A stretch of 64,000 bases of DNA from the NCBI RefSeq assembly GCF_001625215.2, contig NC_030386.2, forward strand, positions 24,460,545 to 24,524,544, written 5' to 3'. Shown here piece after piece: positions 13,601 through 25,813 of the stretch. Both the position numbers and the translations under genes were made by a program. Positions within the stretch are counted from its first letter, which is position 1; every line of letters starts with the position of its first letter. The stretch comes from Daucus carota subsp. sativus. Its lineage: Eukaryota; Streptophyta; Magnoliopsida; Apiales; Apiaceae. The notes under the pieces are model-generated. The model did no database searches and was not told where the DNA came from. It saw only the letters and a program-made list of their open reading frames with translations.

Positions 13601-14615
13601 GAAAAAGAATAGTAAGCAATGATGCCGAAAAACAAGCACTTAAAACTAAATTGAATAAAATTCCCAACTGACTAAAGCATGCACAAACACTTGCAACATA
13701 AAAAATATTTAAAAACCTTCGGCAGTTGTGAACACGTTTTACTTCAATCTTCTCTCTCTCTATAGCAGGTAATGCCGCGAAAAGATGGACCATACTGAGG
13801 CAGTCATCCAAATCTCTTAGTGCATCGATGAACTTCGGATACCTACAGCCAAAGCAATACACAGGCGATTTAATAAAAAGTAACCCAAAATGACTACCAA
13901 AATAAAATATTAACACATACTCATTAAACAAACCTCTCACGGATAAGCCTGTCCAGAGTATAAGTAGGCTTGCGAGTCAACAACCTTTCAGCAAGATCCC
14001 TGTTCTTTTTAGACTCAGCTTTCTTTACCTTCCTATCATAAGTCCGCATATCCCTAAACTTCTCAACCAGCGGCTCATGTTTAAGGAACGCAATATCTTT
14101 CACGTGATAGTAAGTATGATGATTCCCCTTCACCTTCTTCTTCGGCACCCGAGGAAACACTCCTTTCAGAATACATAATTTCCTACACACCAAAAAAAAT
14201 TCATTACACTGTCCCGTAAAATCCATAACATTTAGCATAAAAATTATCAGCTTAAACTATTTCAAGCTACTCACAATCAAACCCTAGTCATAAAAATTAA
14301 GCACGATCACAATATAAACCAAAAAATACAAACCCTAGTCTTCAATTCCAGCATAATCAGTTAAAATAAATATAATTAATTGAGAAAATTTTGAAATTAC
14401 CTGAAGAGTGATAAGCTAACTTGAAGGTACTTAATAGCTTGGGACCTGGTCATGTACTTAGCAGCATTGCCTTCCTTCTTTTTCCCCTTTAATGTACAAA
14501 TTATCAAATTAAAATAAATCAAAACCAATTAACCCATGCATACAAACAAGTGTGTGGATATGATGTCGAGGAGAAGAAATTGAGGAATTACCGCAGGTCT
14601 GTAATGCTTCGGCAT
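7651..14615 (-). CDS. PES: Pescadillo homolog, ribosome biogenesis factor
   Basis: Thirteen exons (high to low coordinate): 14615-14592, 14486-14401, 14182-13934, 13842-13717, 13587-13503, 13414-13304, 12758-12665, 12474-12188, 11776-11669, 10022-9901, 9641-9419, 8810-8604, 7737-7651. All phases agree and give 602 residues. The N-terminus MPKHYRPA and the basic Pescadillo domain (about 1-270) are followed by an acidic linker. A BRCT domain spans about 355-445 (exons 9-11, with [14 protein letters not shown] and the Trp of QPQWVFDC). A basic, coiled-coil-like tail follows. Pescadillo acts in the nucleolus with BOP1 and WDR12 (PeBoW) in 27S pre-rRNA processing for the 60S subunit. Intron 11 must use a GC donor (gagaag/gcatgt at 9418-9417), because GT choices there break frame or add unrelated residues. 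Two telo-box motifs lie just upstream of the start. Confidence 0.95.
8295..8315. repeat. (CG)n/(CA)n microsatellite
   Basis: A run of about eight CG units passes directly into CA repeats, inside PES intron 12. A long CG run is unusual in an AT-rich plant intron. Confidence 0.7.
10790..11130 (-). pseudogene. Possible captured gene fragment in PES intron 9
   Basis: The minus strand of this stretch looks coding but is broken. One piece reads as an acidic peptide ([18 protein letters not shown], about 10915-10860) and another as [17 protein letters not shown] (about 11075-11020). Stops and frame changes separate them. I do not recognise the parent gene. It sits in the largest PES intron (10023-11668). 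It could be transposon-captured exon sequence or chance low-complexity acidic sequence. Confidence 0.3.
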
Positions 14616-14647
14616 AGCGTCGAGGGAGATACGGGAGAGAAAATGAG

Positions 14648-14696
14648 TAGGGTTTAGGAAGATAGAGAGAGAGGCGGAGAGAATTACCTAGGGTTT
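14648..14696 (-). promoter_or_regulatory. Two telo-boxes upstream of PES
   Basis: TAGGGTTT at 14648-14655 and 14689-14696 is AAACCCTA on the coding strand, 33-80 bases upstream of the PES ATG. Telo-boxes are enriched in promoters of plant ribosomal-protein and ribosome-biogenesis genes. Confidence 0.6.
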
Positions 14697-14897
14697 TGGA
14701 TTGCCTTATATAATTTTATTTGGATCGCTCCGGGTTAGCCCGACCCGAGGGAGAAAATATCTTATTTCAAAGTTTGTTTTTCAAAAGGGTGTTCATTTTT
14801 GCTTTGTGCCGTGTGCGATATTACAATATTTAAAGAGTATAATACAAGTTAATAATTTAATAATGATAAATTCTACATACATACATATATATATATA

Positions 14898-15356
14898 GGG
14901 GAGGGTTCTGATACAAACTTACAAACTTACAAACTTTTTTTGTTCAACACATATATAACTTGAGTTCAACATTTTTTTAACATATTTTGTTGAACATCGA
15001 TTAAAATAGTGGTGGAGAAGTACGTAATCCAATTTTTAAATGTAAGAACTAAGGTAAACATGTTATATAACTAATATTTATGTTTCTAGACCCTACCCAA
15101 ACCCCAGAGGTATAGTTTAAACATCTTTTTAGATATGTTCAACACAATGATAATTAGTGTTCAACACCCGATGTTGAACCCCAGTTATAAATGTGTTGAA
15201 AACGCGATTTATTTATGCGTTATTTTTAAAAATTGTGATGTTTTTTGAAGAATTTTCAACATGGATACTTTATATAACTAAGGATTAACACGATGGGAGA
15301 ATAAAAAAAAGTTTGTAAGTTTGTAACTTAAAAAAGTTTTTATTTGATCCTATCCC
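14898..15356. mobile_element. Foldback MITE-like element
   Basis: Ends ggggagggttctgatacaaac and a complementary gtttgtaagtttgtaac...tcctatccc form an inverted repeat. Inner motifs (gttcaacacatatataact against agttataaatgtgttgaa) also pair. It is flanked by (AT)n on both sides, so a target duplication cannot be read. The GGG...CCC ends resemble the 10-bp-TSD family elsewhere in the window. Confidence 0.55.
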
Positions 15357-15359
15357 TAT

Positions 15360-16690
15360 ATATATATATATATATATATACACGGGACAAAGTGAATATA
15401 AATTCAAATGAAAATTATATGAATAAAAATTATATATAACAAATTATCTTTCTAAATTCTTGATACTTAATAAAAGTTTTAGGCCAACTAAAGATTATTT
15501 TATAAAAAAATCAAGTATTTTTTATTTTGACTAAAATATTATATCAAACACTAGTGTTAATTTTTTAATATTTTATATTATTGGGAATTGGCCGTGATCG
15601 TATACTTTCCAAATTTTAAGTTGTTTTGATTAAATGAGAGTGAAAGTAAAAAATTAAACACCTCGATAAAAAATAAAGACATTGATAAAATTATATATAA
15701 AGTCGAGTATTTAAACTATACACATAACGTTAAAATAAAAATTATATGGATGAAGATTATTTATACAATTAAATTATCTTTCTAAATTTATAATACATAT
15801 TAAAAGGTTTAGGCACACTAAAAGTTATATTATAAAAAAACTCAAGTACTTTTTATTTTGACTATAATAATATATCAAACATTAGTGTTAACTTTGTAAT
15901 ATTTTAAGTTATCGGGATTTTAGCTCATTAGAGCCTAACAATTTAAATAATATTCATGCATCACTTAATAGTTGAAAAAAGATAATTAAATGGAGTAATT
16001 GGTTAGTGCGCGTGCATTAATCCTGTTCAGAGTGCACAAAAAATTAGGGCTGACTTTATTTTGTATCATGCAGAAGTTTAGGAAGAACACATTTGTAATT
16101 TCTGGGAACTGCACAAAGCAAAAATAAAGTGTATTTAGCAACTATGTTTCAAAATTATAGCGAAGTGATTATAAAAATGTGATTTCCCTTCTTTTTAAGA
16201 TTTTGTTGATTTATTTTTTAATTCATTTTTCAACATCTTTTATAACCATCTCTGTTCTAAAAGTCGGTGGTTAATCACGATTGATCCTTATTCTGTAACT
16301 CGTCAAACTGATTATGTATTCGATTAATCGTTGAACAATTCGATCAATCCCCGATCAATTCACTTAATCTTTATTCTGCTCTTAAACTCGTGATCTGCAT
16401 TCTTAGTTCGTATATATTTCTATTTTATCACAAATACTTGGTCTCTGGATGAAGGATTCATTAATATTATTTGATTTTTTATATATGTTTGATTATTACG
16501 ATGTTTTGTTGTTACTTAAATCTATCGATGAAACACGTGGTACAATTAAGATAACATGTAAAAAGTTTAACATGTCTTTGAAAATCAGTCATGTTTTTTC
16601 AGTAATCTATCAGTAAACACATAATATATAATTAAAATAATAGACAAAAAAGTCAACATGTCTTTAAAACCAATAACAAGCTGAGATAAT
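15360..16690. other. Intergenic, internal repeats
   Basis: No gene. Two related stretches, about 15400-15590 and 15725-15915, share strings such as aattatctttctaaatt and caaacattagtgttaa, so this looks like an old direct duplication of about 200 bases with a period near 330. Confidence 0.4.
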
Positions 16691-16696
16691 TTTATA

Positions 16697-17110
16697 GGGC
16701 CGTTTGGCTGAACTTAAAAGAAGTGACTTGTTACTTTAAATAAAGAGGTGGATTAGAAGCGAGAAGTTGGTGTGGACTTACAATCTACCAGAAGTGTTTG
16801 AATACCGTGACTTATAAATTTTAAGTGTCTGAATAACTTAACTTATAAGTTGGTATAGTTTGGTAATTATGTAATATAATAGTTTATTTTTTAAAAAAAT
16901 AAATTATAGTTATAAAAGATCTTTTATTGTTAATACATGAAATATTTTACAAGCACAAAATTTTAAACTCCGCATTAAAAGAAAACAAAGAAAGATCTCT
17001 TGTTAGAAAAAAGCAGACGCTGAATCTCAAAAAGAAGCGATGTTTCCTAACTTTTATTCTGGGCCTCCTTTCGTTCTTTTAAGTGCTTATCAATATTTGC
17101 CAAACGGTCG
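16697..17110. mobile_element. hAT-like MITE (putative)
   Basis: Left end gggccgtttggctg and right end gccaaacggtcg are imperfect inverted repeats. Subterminal aagtgac/gtgctt motifs recur. I could not find a convincing 8-bp target duplication. Similar ends occur at 34397 and 42884. Confidence 0.45.
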
Positions 17111-17818
17111 TAAAAAAGCGGAAGTTGGCTTTTCTCTATTTTAAGTTCATAAGCTATGCTCCCAAATCCCCACTATAATTCTATTACATGATATGATGGG
17201 CATAATTAAAAACATCAAATCATAAGATTTATATGAAAAAACATGAAATCAAAAAATAACGATTCTTATAGTTTGAAATTCATCTTTAATCAACGACGTG
17301 AGTCGCTCTTAAAAAATAACTGTATGAACTATAATTTAATTCAGCAGAGGACTTTATAAATATTATAAGAATTTTTCCCCAAAACAATATGTACAGATCA
17401 TGCATCCATGTTAATCACCCCAGAAATCTAATTTTTTAATTATTTTCTGTTATATTTAATATATCACTTTATTTCGTTAACATGCTAATTTTGTCAATAA
17501 TTAAAATATGAACTACTTGATATTTGAATTTGTTATCATTTCAAGTAAATAAAATCTTCAAAAGTAGGCAATAATAATCTCCTTGTGTTTATATAGATAA
17601 ATAAAAATGACCATAATATCTCAAATTACTAATCATTATTCACCCATCAATTCAATAAAATGTTTAAACTCGATAATCCTGCGACCTACAAATTTATCCT
17701 ATTTTCTCGGTTTTATGGTCAGGAATGTTAAACCGCATCTTTTTTCGAACTTAATGACCATTGTGTACTTTTGCTTAAATTCAGACGATTTTCTTGTAAT
17801 TGACACTTTAGAAAAACC

Positions 17819-17827
17819 TTTTCCCGC
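17819..17827 (+). promoter_or_regulatory. E2F site upstream of CDT2
   Basis: TTTTCCCGC matches the canonical E2F site TTTCCCGC and lies about 110 bases upstream of the CDT2 start. CDT2 homologs act at S phase, so E2F control is plausible. Confidence 0.5.
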
Positions 17828-17937
17828 TCATCACCCTTAGACGATTCATTTTCTGCCGCCAACGCACTGAAATAACCCCTTTTGTTATCTCTACACACAC
17901 AAAACACACACACACACACAACGAGCTGCCATCAGAA

Positions 17938-20900
17938 ATGGAGAGCTCTAAACCACATTCATTTTTCCAGGACATCAAATCCAGGGAGCTCAATGGTTTC
18001 CGAGGTACCCGGCCTCTTCTCATTTTCTTAGATTCAATTATTATAACAAGTCTGTATCTAATTTTGTTGCTCTGCTTTAATTTTTTGATTCAGTAAGAAA
18101 ACGACCTTGTATACAAAACGATGCGTTTCAGTACAATCAAATCGGAGCTGTTTCTGTGGAACATGACGGCGAGCCTTCGCCTCCAATGGCACTCTCTTTC
18201 TGCAAGGTACATCATCCCTTTGTATTGTAGATTCTTGTTTTTACGGAGAGTTTGTCACTTAACATGGTATGAGAGTTATGTCGGGCATTCGGGTTCGAGT
18301 CCTTTCACCCCCAATTGCTTGAATTTAATTGTAAGATTTTAAAGTTTATACAAGTTTTAATTAGGTGGATGTGTGAATTTTGTTTTGCAGACGAGTAAAA
18401 ATGCCCATATTATTGCTGTGACCGACGAGCTTGGTTATGTTAGCTTATACAATACCAGATTTAAATCGACATTTTCATCAACTTTTGGGGAGAATGCAGG
18501 TTAGCCCCAGTCATCGTTTTAGTTATCAAATGTTGTAATTTGTCGTTGCAAGTACTGACTTTTTTCGTTTGGTATTGATTTTTTGCAGAAAAAACTAAAT
18601 TATATGAATGGGTAGCTCATGATAATGCCATTTTTGATGTTTGTTGGATTAAGGTACACTTTTTACTGATCTCTGGTTTTTTGTGATCCCCTGGATTTTG
18701 CATACAGCCATACATGGATTTCTATTATTTTACCCCCTTTTTTTTGCTTTACAATGTTAATGTTAGCTCAATGCCTTTTCTTATTAGTTTCATGTAAAAT
18801 GTAAGAGGGGTGTAAAAGACGGCCCCTATTCTGATGAGGATGGGGATGAGATTCATGATCTTGACGAGGCTTAAAGGGAGAAGGACATAAACCTTTATTT
18901 CTGAACTTTCCCCGAATTTTTGTGACAAGGTCACGTGTTTTAAATCCTCCCAAGGGGAAGGCACCCTCTTTTACAACCCTACTTGAATTTTGAAAGCAGA
19001 GAATGAAGCTCAAAAAATGTTTTTTATTTAACTTATCCATCTACGAAATATCTATGATCCAATTTCATAAGTTTACAATTCAGATGTCTGATAAAGATAT
19101 TGAGTACTTTTTTCATTGTGTAGGCTGATACACATATGTTAACAGCTTCTGGTGATCAAACTGTAAGTAACAATACTCTGTGATTGTTTTTTTTATTCAA
19201 TTTGATGTAAGGATAGATAGTTGAGTACACATTCGTTCTTGTACAGATTAAATTGTGGGATGCACAGGAAAAGAAATGCCTAGGAGTTCTTATAGGTCAC
19301 ACAGGAAGCGTAAAATCTATATGTTCTCATCCAACCAATGATGGTATGTGTATAATCTATTTCCCTTCACTGCTTTTCTGATTTTCTTTTGAAAATCCTT
19401 TCTACAAGAGACAAAAAATTATATACATAACTAAACGATGAAGTGTGTTTCATTTTTCCAGATATTATTGTATCTGGTTCAAGAGACGGGTCATTTGCTC
19501 TATGGGACTTAAGGTTCTCTGGGAGTAAGCAGGGAGCTATACATAAGATGTGAGATATGCGCTTTCTATTCTTTTCCTAGATTTTATGAATGAGAACTAC
19601 AATGTTGCAGTTCTGAGTAAATGGTTATAGGCATTGTTCTTCCTAAAGAAAAGTGTTGATCTGGTCCACTCTAATAGTGTTGAGTTGACCCTTCTGCAGA
19701 ACACCTATAGCTATCAAAGGGGCATCCAATTCAAGTCATAGAAGGCGAGCTAGGCCTATCAAGGTTTATTTCTGCCAAACATCTTTCCCAGTATCATCTT
19801 CATTTCTTTGTGCACTTTGCTAAAAGTATTTATATTCACAGGCTGCTTCCAAAAGCATTACTTCAGTTCTTTATCTAAAGGATGAGTTGTCAGTTGCTAC
19901 TGCTGGAGCAGTGGACAGGTGTGCAAGAGACTTAAATATGATTACTGACATTGAACAACTACTATAGGTTGGATCTTAATATTAATAGTTTTTTGAGGCT
20001 ATCCTCCAATTGCTTTTTACAGTGTCGTGAAATTCTGGGACAGCAGAAATCTAAAAGCTCCTATTAGCCAGGCATGCTCTGATGATAGATCATCTACCCA
20101 ACAGGTACGTGTGAAGTTTATTATGACTGGCTTAATAGTTGACGAATATTGTCTGCGATAAAATATAATACATGATCCTAATAATTAGCTTACATGTGCA
20201 TAGGGATAACAACTTTTGTTATATGAAATCATACGAGTTGTGGGATACTATCGAATTCAGTATAATAGATTATCAGTCTGTCTGTTCACTTAGCTTGAGC
20301 AATTATGAGAAGTAGTAAATCAATTTTCCCTATTTTCACAGGAAAGACGATTATATGGCATAACTAGCCTGTCACAAGATTTAAATGGAATGTTTATTTC
20401 TGCCTCATGCATGGATAACAGGTACATTGGTTCTTCGAGCTGTACTTGATTATGCTTGATATTACCAATCCATCCACAACAGAAGTTTTTGACTGATAAT
20501 GGTGAAGCTTATTGTAGATTTGTATAAATTAAATTGCAGAATATATCTCTACAATATCCTCCAGCTTGAAAAGGGGCCTGTGAAATCTTTCTCTGGATGC
20601 CAAATTGGATCGTTTTTTGTGAAGGTAAGTACATTGTTTTCATGCAGATAAGTTGTAGTCCAGCACTCCGTTCCTATTCATAATATCGTTTTCAACTAAT
20701 TGCAGTCAGCGATGAGCCCTGATGCAGCTCATATCCTTGCTGGTTCCAGTGATGGCAATGCTTACATATGGCAGGTTAGTTTCTCTTAAGAATTGTTTGC
20801 ACCATTTCTTCTAGTTCTGGACCCTGTTCTAACTATTCTATTAATTTTGTGCAAAAAGGTCAACAAACCCAAAGCAGAACCCATTATACTGAAAGGCCAC

Positions 20901-21643
20901 GACGGAGAGGCTACAGCAGTAGACTGGTGTGTAATACATATTTTAAACAGAGCCTATATTTTTCGTGTAACCAATGTACTCAGAGTACTTATAATTCTTC
21001 AATTTCAGGAGTCCATCTGAGACCGGAAAAATAGCTACATCCTCTGATGATTTCACGGTGAGTTATACTTATAACAGCTGATCAATCATCAAGCCCATTA
21101 AAAAGAGTGATTATTCTGTAGTATGTATAAACATGTTTTATCACCTATAATAGTGCATTATGAAAGGCATCTTTGTGATAGATTTTAATACGGGGTCTGT
21201 TTTCTTGCTTGCCATCATGCTTCTTCCCTGTTTAATGTTCTCACCCTTCATTTCTTTTGTGTTAGGTTCGGTTTTGGGATATTCGAAGCAGTTGCTACTC
21301 GAAAACAAGATCTCCATCTTCTGTCCGAAGGAGAGTCATGGCACTTCCAAGTATACAATGCAGAAGGCTTTTCATGGATGAAGAACCAACAATTAGCAAA
21401 CTGAAGCCCGGCACTTGTCCTAAAGATGAACCTGGGAACCTATCGGACCCAAGTATTACTGCATCAGTGCCAGAATTCAGCACACCAAAACCGCAAAAGA
21501 GAAGATTCTTATCCCCGTCGAAAGTAAATGAAAGATCTGAGCAAACACCAGAAGCTTTTCATGGAAGCCCCTCCTCTGTTTTGAACCCCCCATCATCTTT
21601 AAAAAGAAAAACAATACGGGATTACTTTCTGGCAACTTCATAG
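17938..21643 (+). CDS. CDT2: CDT2/DTL, WD40 substrate receptor of CRL4 ubiquitin ligase
   Basis: Sixteen exons: 17938-18004, 18094-18206, 18391-18499, 18589-18653, 19124-19162, 19247-19343, 19462-19549, 19700-19763, 19842-19918, 20023-20104, 20342-20421, 20540-20624, 20706-20774, 20859-20926, 21009-21057, 21266-21643. Phases close to 509 residues. WD40 repeats fill about residues 40-395. The WDxR boxes that contact DDB1 appear as WDLR (exon 7), WDSR (exon 10) and WDIR (exon 16). The tail of about 115 residues is basic and Ser/Pro-rich and ends with a PIP-box-like RKTIRDYF. CRL4-CDT2 destroys chromatin-bound, PCNA-associated proteins such as CDT1 during S phase. The exon 14 acceptor (aaaaag) is weak, but the frame requires it. 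Plant homologs have the same size and layout. Confidence 0.93.
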
Positions 21644-22560
21644 GTGATATATAATGATTGTTCCTGTTCCTGTTCCTGTTCTTGTCTCATCTCGACTAGT
21701 TAGTGTCTTAGGTGGATGATGTTATAAGAGTCCAGTTTCAGGTTATTTATTGTTTGGGCGAGGTACAAGTTATGGAACTATGGTGAGGTGAAATAGCCTT
21801 GTTTTAGTTTAAGCTTGCAGGTCTATATATATGATGTGAAACAAGTATGGTGAATATTACATGTAACAATCATGTTTACCTTGACCACAGATTTTATATT
21901 TTCTTTTTGATGCTAGGGAGGGTCAAGAGCCCTGAGAAGAAAAATTAAATGCAGCATTCTTGTATACTGCAAGAAAATCAATAATTATGGTCTAGGCTTT
22001 TTACGCAGGTTTGCAGAGAAATTGGGAATCGAAACCAATTGATTAATCTATCAATTCAGTATTTAATATGATTTTTTTATGAACAGAAGATTTTTAATTA
22101 AATGAGAGTATAATCGATAAATTGAATATATGTTTTAAAAATTAATCGTGGATTTTTAAAATAGCAAAAATAGTGCAAGGTGCACCGCTTTTGTATATTG
22201 CATTAAAATCTATACGTTAAGCTTTCTTTCTAAATAAATTACGTCTCTTAGAAAAATGTTGTCCCAATTTTTTTATTCTATGAAACTGAGTTGTGGATAT
22301 GTGTATATTACTCAAAATATAAAATAATAGTACAAGAATATTATTTAAAAGATTATTCTGAAAATAGAAAACAAAAAATATTTTGGAACTCGGAAGTGAA
22401 GGAGAGATTACACTGTTAATGTGGACATCCATGAATCGGCCCATGAAAACAGGACCCGTAAAAAAATCACCAAAAAGCCCAAACCAAAAGAAGTAATGAT
22501 AATCCATTCCAGGCAGAGCCAAACACAAGAAAGGTGGCAGAGTGGCAGAGACACATGTAC
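21644..22560. other. CDT2 3' region and oleosin upstream DNA
   Basis: No separate gene. It starts with a short tandem (cctgtt repeats, about 21661-21680) in the CDT2 3' UTR, then AT-rich sequence, then the oleosin promoter. Confidence 0.4.
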
Positions 22561-22562
22561 AA

Positions 22563-22568
22563 CATGCA
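22563..22568 (+). promoter_or_regulatory. RY element (CATGCA) in oleosin promoter
   Basis: CATGCA is the core RY/Sph motif bound by B3 factors (ABI3, FUS3, LEC2). It lies about 70 bases upstream of the TATA box of a seed oil-body gene, where RY elements are expected. Confidence 0.55.
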
Positions 22569-22632
22569 AGAACTCAAAATGACAAGTGACATGTCACTCC
22601 CACGCGTCACATCCTCTTTCAACCTCCCCTTT

Positions 22633-22640
22633 CTTTATAA
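22633..22640 (+). promoter_or_regulatory. TATA box of oleosin
   Basis: ctttataatcc lies about 75 bases upstream of the oleosin ATG. Confidence 0.6.
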
Positions 22641-22709
22641 TCCCCTTCACACCCCCCATCAACACCACCATCCCATACACACACAAAACACATAATCAAG
22701 CTCTCAACA

Positions 22710-23252
22710 ATGGCAGAACGAGGCACTTATGCTCATCAAGTCCAAGTCCACCCCCAACAAACCGCCACTCAACCCGGCGGCGTCAAATCCCTCCTCCCCA
22801 AAAACAGCCCCTCCACCTCCCAGGTCCTCGCCGTCGTCACCCTCCTCCCCGTCGGCGGCACCCTCCTCTTCCTCGCCGGCATCACCCTCGTCGGCACCCT
22901 CATCGGCCTCGCCGTCGCCACCCCGCTCTTCCTCCTCTTCAGCCCCGTCCTCGTCCCCGCCGCGCTCACCATCGGCCTCGCCGTCACCGGATTCCTCGGC
23001 TCCGGCGCTTTCGGGCTGACGGGACTCTCGTCTCTCTCATGGGTTCTGAGCTACTTCCGGCAGGCGAGCCAGAGGGTGCCGGACCAGATCGAGCTGGCGA
23101 AGAAGAGGGCTCAGGAGATGGCGGCGTACGCGGGACAGAAGACCAAGGAAGTGGGAGACACCATTCAGAGCAAGGCGGCTCAGGCTCAGGACACAACGGC
23201 TACCACCGGAAGGGACACTCGTAGCACTGCTCGAGACACTTCAAGGACTTGA
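22710..23252 (+). CDS. OLE: Oleosin, seed oil-body structural protein
   Basis: Intronless, 180 residues. A short polar N-terminus is followed by a hydrophobic stretch of about 70 residues (about 37-110) that forms the hairpin in the oil-body monolayer. It contains the proline knot P-x5-SP-x3-P with Pro72, Ser78-Pro79 and Pro83. The C-terminal amphipathic region ([17 protein letters not shown]) and its length suggest the high-molecular-weight (H) class. Oleosins coat triacylglycerol droplets in seeds and stop them fusing. The first 300 coding bases are extremely C-rich at third positions, unlike the AT-rich neighbours. This also opens long frames on other reading frames that are not genes. A proximal RY motif and TATA box support seed expression. 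It is convergent with the FLOE gene. Confidence 0.96.
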   Translation: MAERGTYAHQVQVHPQQTATQPGGVKSLLPKNSPSTSQVLAVVTLLPVGGTLLFLAGITLVGTLIGLAVATPLFLLFSPVLVPAALTIGLAVTGFLGSGAFGLTGLSSLSWVLSYFRQASQRVPDQIELAKKRAQEMAAYAGQKTKEVGDTIQSKAAQAQDTTATTGRDTRSTARDTSRT

Positions 23253-23614
23253 AGCCTCCGGTGAAGACGTCGGCGAGATCTAGCCGCTTCATTGTGTCTT
23301 AATAATAATGTTATGTCATGTGTTGTGTTAGAGTGTGAATTGTGTTCTGTGTTGTGTTTGTCTGTGTTTGTTTTAGCCGTTTCGGGGTCGACTCCTGTCT
23401 AGTTTCATTGTACCTGTTTGTTGGTGGTTAATGTGCTTTGTAATCGAACGAATGTGGTTTAATGCAGTGAAGTTTTGTTTTGGTTGTATATGTTTATGTA
23501 CTCATTTAATGTTTCTTTGTTTTGTTTTTACTTGAATAATACCGAAATTTTAAGTTCGCTTAATTTGAAATTAGAGATATAGAATTCTCAAGTATACTGA
23601 AAATAACTACGAGT

Positions 23615-24124
23615 TAATTACATTTTGTAACCTTTAGGTTTGCTCCAAACGCAATTTAGTACTTGAACTTTAAAACGTGGTAATATGCACTTTAAACTTA
23701 ACATTTCCGTGCAGGTCTCTAACAGTTACCTTACCCCTGTGACTCCTCAAAAATTATGTATTATATCTTGAAATTACATCAAATCTGTCGTTAATTTTAA
23801 ATGTTTAAAAGGTAACAATGTGTATATTAGTTTCCAAACTGCTACTTTACCCTGTGTGACCCTTCAAAAATTATGTATTATAATACATAATTTTTAATAC
23901 ATAATTTTTGAGGGGTCACAGGGGGTAAAGTAGCTTCTAGAAACTAATACATGCACTGTTACCTCTCAAACAGTTAAAGTTAACGACAGATTTGACGGAA
24001 TAATGACTTGTGGTTACAACTTGCACGGGAATGTTAAGTTTAGGGTGCATATTGTCACGTTTTAAAGTTCAGGTACCAAACTGCGTTTGGAGCAAACCTA
24101 GGAGTTACAAAGTGTAATCAATTC
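23615..24124. mobile_element. Foldback element downstream of oleosin
   Basis: The left arm (gtaacctttaggtttgctcc) and the right arm (complement of ggagcaaacctaggagttac) pair for about 200 bases each around a small AT palindrome at about 23866-23915. About 510 bp, no coding capacity. I saw no convincing target duplication. Confidence 0.65.
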
Positions 24125-25800
24125 TTTAATATATTAAATAAATAATTTAGTTAGAAGTAATTAATAGAAATCTTTGTTAAAAGTAGCTAGTAAAAAATAT
24201 ATATCATAAGAAAATCAGTTCTGAAGGGGAATTTTTGTTGTATGATTAAATCAATAAACTTTCATTTGAACTAAGCTCTTCCTTGAACCATTTCCCTTAA
24301 ACCTGCTCCTAATGTTGCAGATAAAACCAAATCATTAAGCTTTCTCTTGTGTCATTTCTCAGAAAATGAGTTGAACCTCTAATGTATATATTTATTGATG
24401 ATCATGTTGGAGATATCTATCGAAACATCATGCTTAGTCGTTAAGCGGAACCATCGAAACAGAAGTGACACAGGTCCTATTTACATTTTAGCAAAGAAAG
24501 AAGTATAGATGATTTTCGCTATTGTTTATGGATTGATAATAATGTAGACGTACGTAGGACTTAGGAGAGGATAAAGAAGCGATAGTCTCTGGATGAGTTG
24601 GAAAAAAGTGTGAACCATTGGAAATATCCGGCTGCTCATGTCATGTAGTAAAATCTTTTTGGGTTTGTGCCTATCTTCTGTCCAAGAAGAAGACCATCAT
24701 ATCTTCATCTTATCTCCTTTCTCTTCTATCTCTCTCTGGTTGCTTCGCTCAACACCCTGCTGCATTGTAAAAAGCAATTGGACTTGTTAGTAAACGAGAC
24801 TTGCACCTCGCATCTCCGAAATTTAATAATTTCGATTATTTTTATATGTAAATATAAAAATTTGTACATAATAGGTTCCCAAAATTGATTATATTCAAGA
24901 TCTTGTGTATCATAAATATCAGTTCACCCACATTTCTCATAATTATAATTTCTACTGTGCGTTAATGAACACAATAATAATGATCATGTTTTAATTATGT
25001 GACAATTCTTTTCTTAAATAATGACGACTTTTTTTTTATTTGTTATCACTAAGTAGTTTAAAAATAATAAAAAAATTATTTTGTCCATTAAATACCTGTC
25101 CTGCTCCAGAAGGCAATCACAGCAGATTTCTGATAAATCAACTGAGAAATACGCTAGTAGAATTCGGATGCCATGGGATTTGAATTCTTCCTTGTTAGAT
25201 GCAAAAACGAGAACGGATGTCGGATGCATTTTACTACTATTTCTAAGGGCTTTTATATTGAACTGAAACAATTAGATATGAAATATAGGGTAAATGATTC
25301 TGCCCATGTCATGTCCAATATTGGAATAGCATGGATAAATCCGATCGAATTTGATAGTGACAAAGGTATGTCAAACATGGAATCAACTCTGGTCGTCTTC
25401 TTGACCAAGAGGCACTTTTTTCTGTTCAACTCATTTTCTGAGTTCTTACTTTCAGATGACCAACATGACCAAAGACCATACAGCTAATGGTAATAAAATT
25501 TTGGCTAAAAGAAAATGTACCCTTCCATAACCCATTACATCTCAAAGGCTACAGAATAACATGGACCTCGGTCTAGATGCACTTATCATTTATTTACAGC
25601 CAAACAAGCATAACGAAAAAGGAGTTCAGAAAGAAAATCACAAGAAGCTGTCAAGGCAAGTATTAACACAACTCAACAACATATGTAAACAAGATTCATA
25701 AACGGAAGAAAGCTGTGTCATTCGATATGCAGGGTAAATGTATAACCAAGATTGGTCAAAAGTCCCAACACCACCTATGGAATCTTTGGCGTCACCTGTT
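24125..25800. other. Intergenic plus FLOE 3' UTR
   Basis: No gene I can support. Short opposing open frames at about 25014-25487 overlap each other and match no domain I know. The last 250 bases or so are probably FLOE 3' UTR. Confidence 0.35.
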
Positions 25801-25813
25801 ATGCCCCAATCAT

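Noticed and set aside
18265-18312. Pol III B-box-like ggttcgagtcc in CDT2 intron 2, possible tRNA or SINE
   Set aside because: No cloverleaf, no convincing A box at proper spacing and no poly(A) end. At most a SINE scrap.
22586-23224. Long open frames overlapping the oleosin on both strands (Arg/Pro/His-rich and Ser/Pro-rich products)
   Set aside because: They are shadows of the GC3-rich oleosin coding sequence. The products are low-complexity with no domain.
25014-25487. Opposing open frames downstream of FLOE
   Set aside because: They overlap each other antisense, match no family I know and have no splice or promoter context.
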